In this document: positions 17,850-28,287 of the stretch, one piece after another
Position numbering within the stretch: the first letter of the stretch is position 1
Layout of the letters: every line of letters begins with the position of its first letter
Source: Natrialba hulunbeirensis JCM 10989
Lineage (GTDB): Archaea > Halobacteriota > Halobacteria > Halobacteriales > Natrialbaceae
DNA length: 64,000 nt
Assembly (NCBI RefSeq): GCF_000337575.1
Contig: NZ_AOIM01000034.1
Location: 16,860 to 80,859, forward strand
Reading direction: 5' to 3'
The notes under the pieces: generated by a model
The model's database searches: none
The model's input: the letters and a program-made list of their open reading frames with translations, nothing else
Told to the model about the DNA's origin: nothing
Translations under genes and position numbers: made by a program

Positions 17850-18800
17850 ATGGATACGGCACCCTACCTCGTCCATCGGTTCGGCACGTCGCTCGTGGTG
17901 CTCGCTGGCGTCTCGGTCGTCACCTACGGGCTGCTCTTTCTGACGCCTGGCGACCCGGCCGAGGTGATTCTCAGCCAGCAACTCGACCGCCAGCCCTCCG
18001 AGGCCGAAATCGAGGCGTTCCGCGCGGAACACGGCATGGACGAGCCGGTACCGCTCCAGTACGCCGACTGGCTCACCGACGTGCTGCGCGGGGATCTGGG
18101 AACCTCGTACTACAGCGACGCATCCATCTCGGCGCTCATCCTCGACGCGCTCCCGCTGACGCTCGAACTCGCCGCCGCCTCGGTGGTCGTCGCGCTCGCG
18201 CTCGCGATTCCGACCGGCGTCCTGAGCGCCGTCCACCGCGGGACGGCGATCGACCGCGCGAGCCAGCTCGGGGCGCTCGTCGGCGTCTCGATGCCGAACT
18301 TCTGGCTCGGCTACCTACTGATCCTCGTCTTCGCGCTGACGCTCGGCGTCTTCCCGGTCGCGGGCGCGGGGAGCTACAGCCAGCTCGTCCTCCCCGCAGT
18401 CACGCTCGGCACCGGCATGGCCGCCGTGCTAACCCGGCTCGTCAGGAGTTCGATGCTCGACGTCCTCGACGAGGGCTACCTCGACACCGCGCGCTCGAAG
18501 GGCCTGCGCGAGCGGATCGTCGTCTACAAACACGCACTTCGTAACGCGCTCGTCCCCGTCGTGACCATCCTCGGCGTCCAGCTCGGCGCGCTGCTCAACG
18601 GCGCAGTCGTGATCGAGATCGTCTTCCAGCGCCCCGGACTCGGCATGCTGCTCGTCGACGCCGTCTTCGAGCGCAACTACCCGGTCGTACAAGGGATCAC
18701 CCTCTTTACCGCAGTCGCCTTCGTCGTGACGAACCTGCTCGTCGACCTGAGCTACCGCTACCTCGACCCGCGCGTCGAGCTCGGAGGTGACCCCACATGA
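17850..18800 (+). CDS. ABC transporter permease, DppB type
   Basis: A 316-residue permease with about six helices. The N terminus has the DppB/OppB signature (FLTPGDPAEVIL, then an EAEIEAFRAEHGMDEP segment) and the EAA loop is GYLDTARSKGLRERIV. It pairs with the DppC-type permease downstream to form the channel of the importer; the stop overlaps the next ATG by four bases (ATGA), a mark of coupling. Confidence 0.93.
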   Translation: MDTAPYLVHRFGTSLVVLAGVSVVTYGLLFLTPGDPAEVILSQQLDRQPSEAEIEAFRAEHGMDEPVPLQYADWLTDVLRGDLGTSYYSDASISALILDALPLTLELAAASVVVALALAIPTGVLSAVHRGTAIDRASQLGALVGVSMPNFWLGYLLILVFALTLGVFPVAGAGSYSQLVLPAVTLGTGMAAVLTRLVRSSMLDVLDEGYLDTARSKGLRERIVVYKHALRNALVPVVTILGVQLGALLNGAVVIEIVFQRPGLGMLLVDAVFERNYPVVQGITLFTAVAFVVTNLLVDLSYRYLDPRVELGGDPT

Positions 18801-19705
18801 GCGTCGCACTCGAGTCCATCGCAAGCGCGGTCGGCCGCCGGTATCGTGCGCTCCGAACGTCGCGAACGCTGGCGACGTTCTGTGCGAACCCGCTCAACGT
18901 CGCGGGGTTGAGTATCGTGACGGCGATCACGATTGCCGCGGTCATCGGGCCGCTCGTCGCGCCGTACGACCCGACGACGCAGGATCTCGCGAATCGGCTG
19001 CAGGGTCCCTCGCTGGCGCATCCCTTCGGCACCGACCAGCTCGGCCGCGATCTGCTCTCGCGGCTCCTCTACGGTGCGCGGCTCTCGCTCGGCATCGCCG
19101 TCGCCGTCACTACGATTCGGCTCGTGCTGGGGACTACGATCGGCCTGCTCGCGGGCTACACCGGCGGCTGGGTCGACGAGGCTCTGATGCGGCTCGTCGA
19201 TATCCAGCTCGCCTTCCCCGGACTCGTCCTCGCGCTCGTGATCGCTGGCATCCTCGGCCCAAGCCTACGGAACGTGATGCTCGCGCTCGCCGTCGTCGGC
19301 TGGGCCTCCTACGCGCGGCTCGTCCGCGGGACCGTGCTCGCGACGAAAGAGCGCGACTTCGTCCGCGCTGCACGGCTGATGAACGTCTCCCGGTTTCGGA
19401 TCGCGACGCGACACCTCCTGCCGAACGTCGCCGGTCCGGTGGTCGTCCTCGCGACGCTGAACATGGGAACGGTCATCCTCGGCACCGCCGGCCTCTCGTT
19501 CATCGGCCTCGGCGCACAGCCGCCGACCCCCGAGTGGGGGACGATGCTCGCCGACGGGCGTCACCACCTCCGTACCGCCTGGTGGATCGCGAACGTTCCC
19601 GGCGTCGCCATCATGTGCACCGTGCTCGGATTCACCCTGCTCGGCGACGGCCTGCGCGACGTGCTCGACCCGAATCACGAGACGACACTGGAGAAACGGA
19701 CGTGA
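18797..19705 (+). CDS. ABC transporter permease, DppC type
   Basis: A 302-residue permease with about six helices. It has the DppC N-terminal segment (VAPYDPTTQDLANRLQGPS) and then HPFGTDQLGRDLLSRLLYGARLSL, read in pieces, a hallmark of the family; the EAA loop is FVRAARLMNVSRFRIATRHLLPN in two parts. Partner of the upstream DppB-type protein. Between its stop and the ATPase gene lies an 84-base gap filled with CCAGAA-type hexamers. Confidence 0.93.
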   Translation: MSVALESIASAVGRRYRALRTSRTLATFCANPLNVAGLSIVTAITIAAVIGPLVAPYDPTTQDLANRLQGPSLAHPFGTDQLGRDLLSRLLYGARLSLGIAVAVTTIRLVLGTTIGLLAGYTGGWVDEALMRLVDIQLAFPGLVLALVIAGILGPSLRNVMLALAVVGWASYARLVRGTVLATKERDFVRAARLMNVSRFRIATRHLLPNVAGPVVVLATLNMGTVILGTAGLSFIGLGAQPPTPEWGTMLADGRHHLRTAWWIANVPGVAIMCTVLGFTLLGDGLRDVLDPNHETTLEKRT

Positions 19706-19725
19706 CTATCACACTACCACACCAC

Positions 19726-19789
<64 letters not shown>

Positions 19790-21814
19790 ATGACCACGAC
19801 ACCACCCACACTCGAGTACGGCCCTGACGACGCGGCCACCCCCGACGACGAGTCGACGGACCTCCTCGCCGTCGAGAACCTGCAGGTACAGTTCGGAACA
19901 TACGACGGCCCCGTCCGCGCGGTCGATGGCGTCTCGTTCAGCGTCGAACCGGGCGAAACCGTCGGGATTGTCGGCGAGAGCGGCTGTGGAAAGTCCGTCA
20001 CGGCCCGCTCGATCGTCGGCCTCCAGGAACCCGGCGAGGTCGTCGGCGGCACCGTCCACATCGACGGCGTGAACGTCCACGAGGCGAGCGATCGAACCCG
20101 CAGACGGCTGCGCGGCGATACCGTCTCGATGGTCTTTCAGGACCCCGACCAGACGCTGAACCCCGCGTTCGACGTCGGTGAACAGATCGCCGAATCGCTC
20201 AAGGTCCACGACCAGCCGGAACGACAGCGCCTGCTCGACTACCTGCACGCGCCGCTGTTCGCCAGTCGATCGGACTGGCGAGACCACCGCAAGCGCGCGG
20301 TCGAACTGATGGCACAGGTCGGCATCGACGACCCCGCCGACCGCGTCGACGACTATCCCCACGAGTTCTCCGGCGGAATGCGCCAGCGCGCCGGCCTGGC
20401 CATCGCGCTCGCGTCCGATCCCGACCTGCTGATCGCCGACGAACCGACAACCGCGCTCGATACGACGACGCAAGCGCAACTGCTGGATCGCTTCCGACGG
20501 CTCACCGACGAGCGCAACATGGCCACCCTGCTCATCACCCACGACCTCGGCGTCGTCGCCGACATCTGCGACCGCGTCGTCGTGCTCTACGCCGGGCAGG
20601 TGATGGAGACCGGCCCGACCGACCGCGTGCTCGCAGAGCCACACCACCCCTACACGAGAGCGCTACTCGAGTGTCGAACCAGCCGGGCGGCGAGAAAGCA
20701 ACGAGTGCCGACGATCGAGGGAGCGGTTCCGGACCGCCTCGGCGAGCAGCCAGGCTGTCCGTTCGCGCCGCGGTGTCCGGCGGCGGTGGACACCTGTCAG
20801 GAGGGGAAACCGCCGACGTTCGAACGCGACGACGGGACGGTGCGCTGTCGCGAGGGCGTCGTGTTCGGCGAGTCCGACGACGATGGTGGCCCGGTGCTGG
20901 AGTACGGGTGCGGAGAGACCCAGTGCGCCAGAGAAGACTCGAGTACCACCTCGGACACAGCTACAGCCACAGCCAGATCGGCGAGCCCACCGCCGAGACC
21001 GGACGACGACACTGACCCGCTCGTCTCTCTCGAGGGCGTCTCGAAACGGTACCAGCAGGCAGGCGGACTGCTCAGGCGTCTCCTCGGAACCGATCGGTGC
21101 CTGCAGGCCGTCGACGACGTGACGCTCGAGATCGCGGCGGGCGAAACGCTGGGGCTCGTCGGCGAGAGCGGGAGCGGCAAGTCCACCCTCGCCGATCTGG
21201 TGACGGGACTCGAAACACCTACGAGCGGCGCAGTTCGGTTCGACGGCGACCCCGTCGGCGCGGCCGGAACGCGCACGGCAGCCACCCTCCACGACGTGGG
21301 CGTCGTCTTCCAGAACCCGCGCTCGAGTCTCAACCCGCGGCTGCCGGTCGCGCAGGTGATCGCCGAGCCCTTGTACGCGGACGGCTGGGAGGACCAGCGA
21401 CGACGCGACCGCGTCGGCGAGTTACTCGAGTCGGTCGGGCTCTCGGAGCGCCACACCGAGCGGTACCCCCACGAGCTCTCGGGCGGGCAGCTCCAGCGCG
21501 TTGCGATTGCACGGGCGATCGCACTCGAACCGCGGCTGGTCGTTCTCGACGAACCGGTTTCGGCGCTCGATGTCTCGGTGCAGGCGCGGGTCCTCAACCT
21601 GCTGCTGGAACTGCAGCGGGAACTCGAGTTGACGTACCTGTTGATCTCCCACGATCTGGACGTGGTCGAGCACGTCTCGGATCGGGTCGTCGTCCTTTCG
21701 AACGGCGAGGTGGTCGAGGCGGGGCAGACCGAGCGGGTACTTGCGGAGCCGAGTCATCCCGAGACGGCCGCGCTGGTGGAGGCAGTGCCGCGGCTCGAAC
21801 ACAGTTCGCAGTAG
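19790..21814 (+). CDS. fused double ABC ATPase (DppD-DppF type)
   Basis: A 674-residue protein with two ATPase domains in one chain. Domain 1: Walker A GESGCGKS (62-69), signature [12 protein letters not shown], Walker [13 protein letters not shown], and the C-terminal oligopeptide-transporter zinc-type motif [11 protein letters not shown]. Domain 2, after a Ser/Thr/Asp linker (about 370-415): Walker A GESGSGKS (about 457-464), signature [12 protein letters not shown] and Walker [13 protein letters not shown]. All motifs are intact, so both halves should hydrolyse ATP and drive the importer. Bacteria usually encode DppD and DppF separately; the fusion is common in haloarchaea. Confidence 0.93.
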   Translation: MTTTPPTLEYGPDDAATPDDESTDLLAVENLQVQFGTYDGPVRAVDGVSFSVEPGETVGIVGESGCGKSVTARSIVGLQEPGEVVGGTVHIDGVNVHEASDRTRRRLRGDTVSMVFQDPDQTLNPAFDVGEQIAESLKVHDQPERQRLLDYLHAPLFASRSDWRDHRKRAVELMAQVGIDDPADRVDDYPHEFSGGMRQRAGLAIALASDPDLLIADEPTTALDTTTQAQLLDRFRRLTDERNMATLLITHDLGVVADICDRVVVLYAGQVMETGPTDRVLAEPHHPYTRALLECRTSRAARKQRVPTIEGAVPDRLGEQPGCPFAPRCPAAVDTCQEGKPPTFERDDGTVRCREGVVFGESDDDGGPVLEYGCGETQCAREDSSTTSDTATATARSASPPPRPDDDTDPLVSLEGVSKRYQQAGGLLRRLLGTDRCLQAVDDVTLEIAAGETLGLVGESGSGKSTLADLVTGLETPTSGAVRFDGDPVGAAGTRTAATLHDVGVVFQNPRSSLNPRLPVAQVIAEPLYADGWEDQRRRDRVGELLESVGLSERHTERYPHELSGGQLQRVAIARAIALEPRLVVLDEPVSALDVSVQARVLNLLLELQRELELTYLLISHDLDVVEHVSDRVVVLSNGEVVEAGQTERVLAEPSHPETAALVEAVPRLEHSSQ

Positions 21815-21947
21815 TGGAACGGAGAGAATGAGTCGGAAGTGGTGCCCAAGGAAACAGCAGAAATCGCCAGACAGCGACGACAAGGTAGTTTTTGCCACCC
21901 GTGGCGACAACGGAAGGGTTTACCTGCTGCGCGCGATTGTCTCGCGC

Positions 21948-23534
21948 ATGAACGTGCTCGTCACGGACCCCATCGCGGACGCGGGTCTTGACGTACTCAG
22001 AGACGCCGGCCACGACGTCGAAACGGGCTACGAACTCGAGGGCGAGGATCTTCTCGACGCGGTGTCTACCGCCAACGGACTCATCGTCCGCTCCGGGACG
22101 GAAGTCACCGAAGACGTGCTCGAAGCCGCCGAGGACCTGGTCATCGTCGGCCGTGCCGGGATCGGTGTCGACAATATCGACATCGAGGCCGCGACCGACA
22201 ACGGCGTGATCGTCGCCAACGCGCCGGAAGGAAACGTTCGCGCGGCCGCAGAGCACACGGTCGCCATGACCTTCGCCGCCGCGCGCTCGATTCCACAGGC
22301 CCACATCCGCCTGAAGGACGGCGAGTGGGCCAAAAGCGAGTATCTCGGTGCCGAACTCGACAGCAAGACGCTCGGCGTCGTCGGCCTCGGCCGCGTCGGC
22401 CAGGAGGTCGCAAAGAAACTCGACTCACTCGGGATGGACATCGTCGCCTTCGATCCCTACATCTCCGAGGAACGCGCCGACCGCCTCGGTGCCGAACTCG
22501 TCGACTTTGAGGACTGTCTCGCCCGCGCCGACTTCCTCACCATCCACACGCCACTGACCCCCGAAACCGAGGGGATGATCGGCCCCGACGAACTCGAACT
22601 ACTCGAGGGCGGCTACGTGGTCAACGTCGGCCGCGGCGGCATCATCCAGGAGGACGCACTCGCCACCAAAGTCGAGGACGGGACCGTCGCCGGTGCAGCG
22701 CTCGACGTCTTCGCCGAGGAACCGCTCGCCGCCGACTCGCCGCTGCTCGAGCACGACGACATTATCGTCACGCCACATCTCGGTGCCTCGACCGAGGCAG
22801 CACAGGAGAACGTCGCGACCTCGACGGCCGAGCAAGTCAACGCCGCACTCGCCGAGGAGCCAGTCGCGAACGCGCTCAACGCGCCCTCGATCGACGAGAG
22901 CGCCTTCCCGCGTCTCGAACCGTACATCGAAATCGCCGAAACCGGCGGCAAGGTCGCCGCACAACTCCTCGATGGCCGCATTGAGAACATCGAAGTCACC
23001 TACGAGGGCGATATCGCAGACGAGGACATCGAGTTCGTCACGGCTTCCGCGCTGAAGGGCGTCTTCGAGCCACTCGAGTGGCAGGTCAACGCGGTCAACG
23101 CACCACAGATCGCCGAAGACCGCGGCGTCGACGTAACGGAGTCGAAGACCCGCCAGGCCGAGGACTTCCAGAGCCTGATTTCGGTGACGGTCAGCAACGA
23201 CGACGATTCGATCACCGTCGACGGAACGCTCTTTGCGGGCGACGACCCGCGGATCGTCCGCGTCGATGGCTACCGCGTGGACGCCATTCCGCACGGAAAG
23301 ATGGTTGTTACGCGCAACACGGACGAACCGGGCGTCATCGGCCTCATCGGGACCGTGATGGGGAAACACGGCGTCAACATCGCCGGGATGTTCAACGCCC
23401 GCGAGGCCCACGGTGGGGAGGCACTGACGGTGTACAACGTCGACAGTCAGGTGCCCGACGCGGCGAAGGACGAACTCAACGAGGACGACCGGATCATCGG
23501 TGTCGATTACATCACGCTGAACGGCCAGAACTGA
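21948..23534 (+). CDS. serA: D-3-phosphoglycerate dehydrogenase
   Basis: A 528-residue enzyme, the length of the long SerA class. Start MNVLVTDPIADAGLDVL at the ATG 21948; the frame extends upstream without homology. The NAD-binding motif is GLGRVGQEVAKKL, followed by VNVGRGGIIQEDAL and the catalytic His in VTPHLGASTEAAQ. After the catalytic domain comes the allosteric substrate-binding (ASB) domain (about 315-450) and a C-terminal ACT domain (MVVTRNTDEPGVIGLIG) that senses serine in related enzymes. It commits 3-phosphoglycerate to serine synthesis. Confidence 0.95.
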   Translation: MNVLVTDPIADAGLDVLRDAGHDVETGYELEGEDLLDAVSTANGLIVRSGTEVTEDVLEAAEDLVIVGRAGIGVDNIDIEAATDNGVIVANAPEGNVRAAAEHTVAMTFAAARSIPQAHIRLKDGEWAKSEYLGAELDSKTLGVVGLGRVGQEVAKKLDSLGMDIVAFDPYISEERADRLGAELVDFEDCLARADFLTIHTPLTPETEGMIGPDELELLEGGYVVNVGRGGIIQEDALATKVEDGTVAGAALDVFAEEPLAADSPLLEHDDIIVTPHLGASTEAAQENVATSTAEQVNAALAEEPVANALNAPSIDESAFPRLEPYIEIAETGGKVAAQLLDGRIENIEVTYEGDIADEDIEFVTASALKGVFEPLEWQVNAVNAPQIAEDRGVDVTESKTRQAEDFQSLISVTVSNDDDSITVDGTLFAGDDPRIVRVDGYRVDAIPHGKMVVTRNTDEPGVIGLIGTVMGKHGVNIAGMFNAREAHGGEALTVYNVDSQVPDAAKDELNEDDRIIGVDYITLNGQN

Positions 23535-23535
23535 G

Positions 23536-23570
23536 GACTGGGGACTGCGGACTGCAGACTGCAGACTGAA
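23536..23570. repeat. heptanucleotide tandem repeat behind serA
   Basis: Five 7-base units GACTGNN (GACTGGG, GACTGCG, GACTGCA twice, GACTGAA) start two bases after the serA stop. It sits in the 178-base gap between convergent genes and is probably noncoding slippage sequence. Confidence 0.7.
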
Positions 23571-23712
23571 AGGTGAGAACTGAGGCCGAACCGGAACCGA
23601 AACCGAAGCCGAACTGAAACCAGAAAGCCGTCTTTTTCCACACCCACGCAGCCTCAGTCACGCGGCCACACTCACACGGCCCCGCTGAACGCGTCCTCGC
23701 CAGTCTGAGCGC

Positions 23713-24660
23713 CTACTCGTCGGGTCCGGGCGACACGTTCGGTGCACCGCCGGTAATCGTCACCGTCCGCCCCTCGACCTCGGTATCGTGGACGTCGTCC
23801 GAGATACCTTCGAGTTCGGCCACGATGTCGTCGGTCGGCTCGGCACCCTCCTCCAGAATAAACACCCAAGTCATGGTGTCTGCCATCGGCGACTCACTCG
23901 AGACACCCCAGATGTAGATCTCGTCGAGCGAGACGTCGCTCCCTTCAGGTGCGTTGTACTCCCCGGTGAGCGTCGTCCTGTGGGGGAACTGCCGGAAGAG
24001 GTGGGTGAACTCCTGGTCGATGTCCTCCAGGCGGTCGTGGCTGCCACGGTGGGCATCGATCCGCTCCTCGTAATCCGGGCCGATGACGATAGCCGACTCG
24101 CCGACGGCGATGTCGCGCCGGCCAGCGGTGTTCGGGATCGGTGCGTCGATGACCGCGAACCCCTCGTACTCCTCGACGAACTCGTACTCGTCGTCGTCCT
24201 CGACGCCCGCGAGGATGGCGTCCTGATCGAACGAACCGAAAAAGACCTGCGTGAGCGACTGGATCAAGTGTGCGTCGACGGTCTCCGACGAGACCTCGAA
24301 GTACTCGGGGAAGACGCTCCCGAAGTCGGTCCCCTCGGGGAACTCCTCGGTGTAGTCGAAGCGGCGGTTGCCGCCATTGAACGGATCCGCGTCGGTGAGC
24401 CAGGTCCGGAAGGCGGCGGCCTCTTCCCAGTCAGGTTCGATGTCACGGTCGGGAATCTCGCGCTCGAAGCCCTCCTCACCGTTGGCGTCGCCGTTTCCGT
24501 CGTGGCCGTTCGAATCGCCGTCGTCGGAGTGGTTCCCGTTGTCCGATGGATCGTCCATCTCTTCGCTATCCGCACAACCGGCCAGGCCTGCCAGTCCGAC
24601 CGCAATGGCACCGATCGCGCCACGGCGCGTGATCGTGGTTGCCGAACTCGAGTTACTCAT
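23713..24660 (-). CDS. Tat lipoprotein of unknown function
   Basis: A 315-residue protein starting MSNSSSATTITRRGAIGAIAV with lipobox AGLAGC, then an Asp/Asn/Gly/His linker (35-65). The mature domain (about 66-315) has no Cys and contains segments such as GFAVIDAPIPNTAGRRDIAVG and TMTWVFILEEGAEP. No family is recognised. It is probably anchored at the outer face of the membrane. The start at 24660 is chosen because the Tat signal begins there; the frame extends 89 codons upstream without signal. It converges with serA. Confidence 0.7.
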   Translation of the reverse strand: MSNSSSATTITRRGAIGAIAVGLAGLAGCADSEEMDDPSDNGNHSDDGDSNGHDGNGDANGEEGFEREIPDRDIEPDWEEAAAFRTWLTDADPFNGGNRRFDYTEEFPEGTDFGSVFPEYFEVSSETVDAHLIQSLTQVFFGSFDQDAILAGVEDDDEYEFVEEYEGFAVIDAPIPNTAGRRDIAVGESAIVIGPDYEERIDAHRGSHDRLEDIDQEFTHLFRQFPHRTTLTGEYNAPEGSDVSLDEIYIWGVSSESPMADTMTWVFILEEGAEPTDDIVAELEGISDDVHDTEVEGRTVTITGGAPNVSPGPDE

Positions 24661-24835
24661 GTGATAAGCGCCAACCATGGATGGACCCATAACTGCTCGT
24701 GACTGTTTATCGTAGTGAGAACGTCCGCAAATCGAGACGGACATGCACCGAACAAGTTCGTCCCGATAAATCGCCGGGCGGCGACGGTTGCGAGGCGGCA
24801 AAAGACCTATCGCCCCGACGACCAACCCATCAGAC

Positions 24836-25276
24836 ATGGACGACAACGGCGACGTTGCGGTCGACTTCGGCGAGGACGGCCTCGTCCCCGCGGTCGCACA
24901 GGACGCCGAGACGGGCGAGGTCCTCATGCTCGCCTACGTCTCTCCGGAGGCCCTAGAGCGCACGCGCGAGACCGGCCGCGCCCACTACTACTCGCGCAGT
25001 CGGGACGAACTCTGGGAGAAGGGCGCGACGAGCGGGCACGTTCAGGACGTCCGCGAGGTGCGCGTCGACTGCGACGCCGACACGCTGCTCTATCTGGTCG
25101 ACCAGGAGGGCGGCGCGTGTCACACCGGCCATCGCTCGTGTTTCTACCGGACTATCGATGGCGAAACGGTCGGCGAGGCGGTGTTCGATCCGGACGCGGT
25201 CTACACGGACGGCGGGACGGTCGACGAGACGACTGATGGAGACGAAAGCGGCGAGACGACCACCGAATCCGAGTAA
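24836..25276 (+). CDS. hisI: phosphoribosyl-AMP cyclohydrolase
   Basis: A 146-residue enzyme of histidine synthesis that opens the purine ring of phosphoribosyl-AMP. Family motifs: [35 protein letters not shown], and the metal/catalytic segment [16 protein letters not shown] followed by [14 protein letters not shown], with the three conserved cysteines. The ATG at 24836 gives a normal N terminus; an in-frame ATG 48 bases upstream would add residues without homology. The last 30 residues are an acidic tail. Eight bases separate it from the next gene, suggesting an operon. Confidence 0.93.
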   Translation: MDDNGDVAVDFGEDGLVPAVAQDAETGEVLMLAYVSPEALERTRETGRAHYYSRSRDELWEKGATSGHVQDVREVRVDCDADTLLYLVDQEGGACHTGHRSCFYRTIDGETVGEAVFDPDAVYTDGGTVDETTDGDESGETTTESE

Positions 25277-25284
25277 CCCAGACG

Positions 25285-26487
25285 ATGAGTGAACGCGTCC
25301 ACGACACCCACGACCACAACGCCGCTGACGGCACCGAGGGCGATCGCCGGGACGGCCACGAACAGGTCGACTCACCGGCACTCGCCGACCTCGAAGCCGC
25401 CCGCGACCGATTCGAACGCGCAACCCAGCGTATTGAGGACCACGGCGGAGATGCTGTCCACGAAGCTGCAGCCGCCTATCGCGACGCCGACGAGCTCCTG
25501 ACCCAGTACGTCGACCGGGCGACCGGCACCGGCCGCGAGAACTTCACGGCCTACGTCGAACTCGAGGGCAAGTTCTCCACGCTCGTCGAGAACCTCCCCG
25601 ACGACCTGAAGGGACGTGCGGCGTTCGACGACGCCCTCGATGCCATCGACAAACGCCGCCTCAGCGAGTCCGACTTCGAGCGCGCCCACGACGCACTCGA
25701 GCCTGCGGCACAGTACGCCGAACTGCTCGACGAACGCGAGGCCGCCCGGGAGGCGATCGACGACGCCCGCACCGCAGCCGCCAAGCGCCGGCGCGAACTC
25801 GAACGCGAAATCAGCGACCACGAACGGCTGCTCGAACTCGGCACCGCCGACCTCGACGCACCGATCGAACGACTGCGGGACCCGGTCGAGGCCTACAACG
25901 ACGCGATCCGCGAGGTGTTCACCGAGTACCGACTCGAGACGCCCGCCCGAGAAGTGTTCGCCCTCGTCGATCGCAGCCGGTGGTATCCGTTCGTCGGCTT
26001 CAGACAGCCGCCCGACGACCTACAGGCGTACGTCGAGCAGAGTTCCGACGGCGAGTACCCGATCCCGAAGCTACTTGAGTTCGCCGACTACTCACACTCG
26101 AAACTCGAGCACTACGTGGAGGATGCGGACGTGCTCAAGCGTCGCGTCGCGACCCAGCAGACGTATCTGGACGGGATCGACGCCGAGGCGCTGACGATCG
26201 ACTGGCCACCAGAACCTGCGGGGGCACTCGAGCGCCGTGTGCGAGAGTACCGACCGTTCGTCGCCCGCGTGGCTGACGAGGAGACGGTTGCACAGCTTCG
26301 CGAGATCCGGCTGCGGACGTACAATGACGAGTACGACCGGCTCCAGACGGCCGCGCAGGCGGTCGAACAGCTTACTTCCGAGGAACGCGAGCGCCTCGCA
26401 AACGGTGCACTCGCGGACGACCTCGACTCGCTGCGCGCAGAGAAGGCGGCACTCGAGTCGGCGCTGGATGTGGACGATCCGGTGTAG
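25285..26487 (+). CDS. haloarchaeal coiled-coil protein (DUF7118-like)
   Basis: A 400-residue, highly charged, mostly helical protein with no membrane segment and no Cys. The N-terminal 30 residues are disordered and acidic; coiled-coil regions are likely at about 30-60, 150-190 and 345-390. A conserved-looking globular stretch is VDRSRWYPFVGFRQPP with EYPIPKLLEFADYSHSK. It resembles haloarchaeal proteins of the DUF7118 type (name from memory); function unknown. Probably co-transcribed with hisI. Confidence 0.65.
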   Translation: MSERVHDTHDHNAADGTEGDRRDGHEQVDSPALADLEAARDRFERATQRIEDHGGDAVHEAAAAYRDADELLTQYVDRATGTGRENFTAYVELEGKFSTLVENLPDDLKGRAAFDDALDAIDKRRLSESDFERAHDALEPAAQYAELLDEREAAREAIDDARTAAAKRRRELEREISDHERLLELGTADLDAPIERLRDPVEAYNDAIREVFTEYRLETPAREVFALVDRSRWYPFVGFRQPPDDLQAYVEQSSDGEYPIPKLLEFADYSHSKLEHYVEDADVLKRRVATQQTYLDGIDAEALTIDWPPEPAGALERRVREYRPFVARVADEETVAQLREIRLRTYNDEYDRLQTAAQAVEQLTSEERERLANGALADDLDSLRAEKAALESALDVDDPV

Positions 26488-26618
26488 AGTTTGCTCGCAA
26501 GGGGCGCCAAACGAGCGAAAACGCGGGATGCAACGCCGGGTCAGAACGCGATCCCAGCGGCCGGTTCCCGAACCCCGATCCAAGCGGTGGCTTCTACCAC
26601 CAGTTACCACCAGTGTCG

Positions 26619-27899
26619 TTAGTGTACGTACTCGTCGGCCATCTCCGTCGGCGTAATGACCTCCAGATCGCCGGCTTCGACATGGGCATCGAGTTCTTCG
26701 AGCGTCTCTTCGAGACCCTCGATCGCCTCCTCCTCCTCGAGTTGGTAGAACGCGAGCGACGTGATGCCGCCGTGGGTCGCCGTCCAGTCGAGTAAATTAG
26801 CCGCTTCGCCGGGTGCAGGGTTCGACACCGTCGAACAGAGGTGTGGGTTGCCGGCATAGCCCTGTGCCTGTGTCTGGCCGGCGAACGCGAGGTCGTAGTG
26901 CTCCTGGACGAGTTCGTAGGCGGATTCGGTGTACTGCGAGCCGGGGAACGCAAAGAAGCGAGCACCCTCGTCGTACCCTTCGTCCTCGAGCCAGTCGATC
27001 GGTTCGGTGATGTTCTCCTCCATTTCGTCCGGGCCGATGTTGCTGACGTGCGTTCCGAAGTGTGAGTGGCTCCCGATCGTCCACCCATCGTTGGCGAGGT
27101 CAGCAACCTGATCTTCCGTGAGTCGGTCGCCTTCCACCGCAACGTCCGACCGAATGCGACTGGTCGGGACGAACGTTGTTGCCGGGAACCCGTACTCGGA
27201 GACGCGCGGCAGTGCTTCCGAGTGATGGGTCTCGTAGCCGCCGTGGAACTGGAGCATCACTTTGCCGGCGTTCGGCTTCGGGACGAAGTGGAAGTCATCG
27301 ACCCACATCCGGCTGTCGTCGTCACCCTCGTCGCCACTGCTGCCGAACCAGCGGATAATCTGCAAGACCATGATCTCGCTCAGGTCCGGTTCACCGCGGA
27401 CGCGTGTGAGTCCGAAGTTCTTGCGAGCCAACGGCATGTCCGACATCACCTGTTGGCTGTACTCGACGTAGTCACCGTCTTCGTCCTGCAGTTGAATGAG
27501 TACGACACCGTCGTCTTCAGCAGTCATCGCGAGCCCAGGGACGACGTCCCGAATATCGATTGGGTCGTCGAGCGAGCGCCGGGCCCGGACCTGGCCGTCT
27601 TCTGGGTCCGGCGCGAGAACCATCGATTGCGAGCCGTCGTAGGACCGCTCACTATCGGTGTCGATCGCGCCGATGTCCTGAAATGCCTCCCACTCGTCGA
27701 TCGATTCGAAGTCGTCGAAGGTGCCGACCAGACCGGGTTCGCCGCTGCCGTTGCCGCCGTCGTCACCGTTCTCACTGTCGGCGTCACCACCGTTCTCGTC
27801 GCTCGGATCGTCACCGCTCTCATCACCGCCCATACAGCCCGCCAGCGCGAGTCCAACGGCCGTAGCCGATGTCGTCGTGAGATACGTTCGTCGTTTCAT
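26619..27899 (-). CDS. polysaccharide deacetylase-like lipoprotein
   Basis: A 426-residue Tat lipoprotein (MKRRTYLTTTSATAVGLALAGC) with an acidic linker to about residue 50, a beta-rich domain at about 50-205 that resembles a carbohydrate-binding sandwich, and a NodB-type domain to the C terminus. The NodB fold is suggested by SEYGFPATTFVPTSR, GWTIGSHSHFGTHVSN (zinc-type HSHFGTH) and RFFAFPGSQYT. The first motif, normally TFDDG with catalytic and metal Asp, reads QFHGGYETHHSEAL here, so both Asp residues are replaced. Activity is therefore doubtful. It diverges from a hexapeptide acyltransferase, hinting at surface glycan work. Confidence 0.72.
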   Translation of the reverse strand: MKRRTYLTTTSATAVGLALAGCMGGDESGDDPSDENGGDADSENGDDGGNGSGEPGLVGTFDDFESIDEWEAFQDIGAIDTDSERSYDGSQSMVLAPDPEDGQVRARRSLDDPIDIRDVVPGLAMTAEDDGVVLIQLQDEDGDYVEYSQQVMSDMPLARKNFGLTRVRGEPDLSEIMVLQIIRWFGSSGDEGDDDSRMWVDDFHFVPKPNAGKVMLQFHGGYETHHSEALPRVSEYGFPATTFVPTSRIRSDVAVEGDRLTEDQVADLANDGWTIGSHSHFGTHVSNIGPDEMEENITEPIDWLEDEGYDEGARFFAFPGSQYTESAYELVQEHYDLAFAGQTQAQGYAGNPHLCSTVSNPAPGEAANLLDWTATHGGITSLAFYQLEEEEAIEGLEETLEELDAHVEAGDLEVITPTEMADEYVH

Positions 27900-28287
27900 C
27901 GGTGTACTACCGAGGCAATTCAGGAACCCCGATTGTTATGTACGAAATAGTTCAAATCGGTCATCGCTACCACTATGGTTACCGATAGTAACGAGATCAA
28001 ACGGCGCGACAGCGACATGCTGGTTACTCGTACGCCCGCTATGCGTTTCCCAGCCGACACCCACAGACAGATTCCCGATCCATAATCAGCGGGCTACTTG
28101 TCAGGACTCATGATTGCACGTTTGCTCGCGCCGGTACGAGTGAGCCAGCCGACAACGCAAACGTCGAACTAGTCGAACTGGTCGTCGTGCCTACTGACGG
28201 TAGGTACGTGTTTCGACTGGTCTCGAGTGATGACACTCTGGTGGATAGAAATAACTTATATCCGACACGATGAGGAAGCACCGTTCC
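27900..28287. other. divergent intergenic region, no gene seen
   Basis: A 388-base region between two divergent starts. A short inverted repeat CCTAC-TGACG-GTAGG lies at about 28190-28204, and ATAACTTATAT at 28251-28261 is the TATA box for the acyltransferase. I see no ORF or RNA gene. Confidence 0.45.

Noticed and set aside
27940-28010. A GTTCAAATC sequence like a tRNA T-loop
   Set aside because: No acceptor stem, anticodon arm or matching 5' half surrounds it; no tRNA was found in the window.
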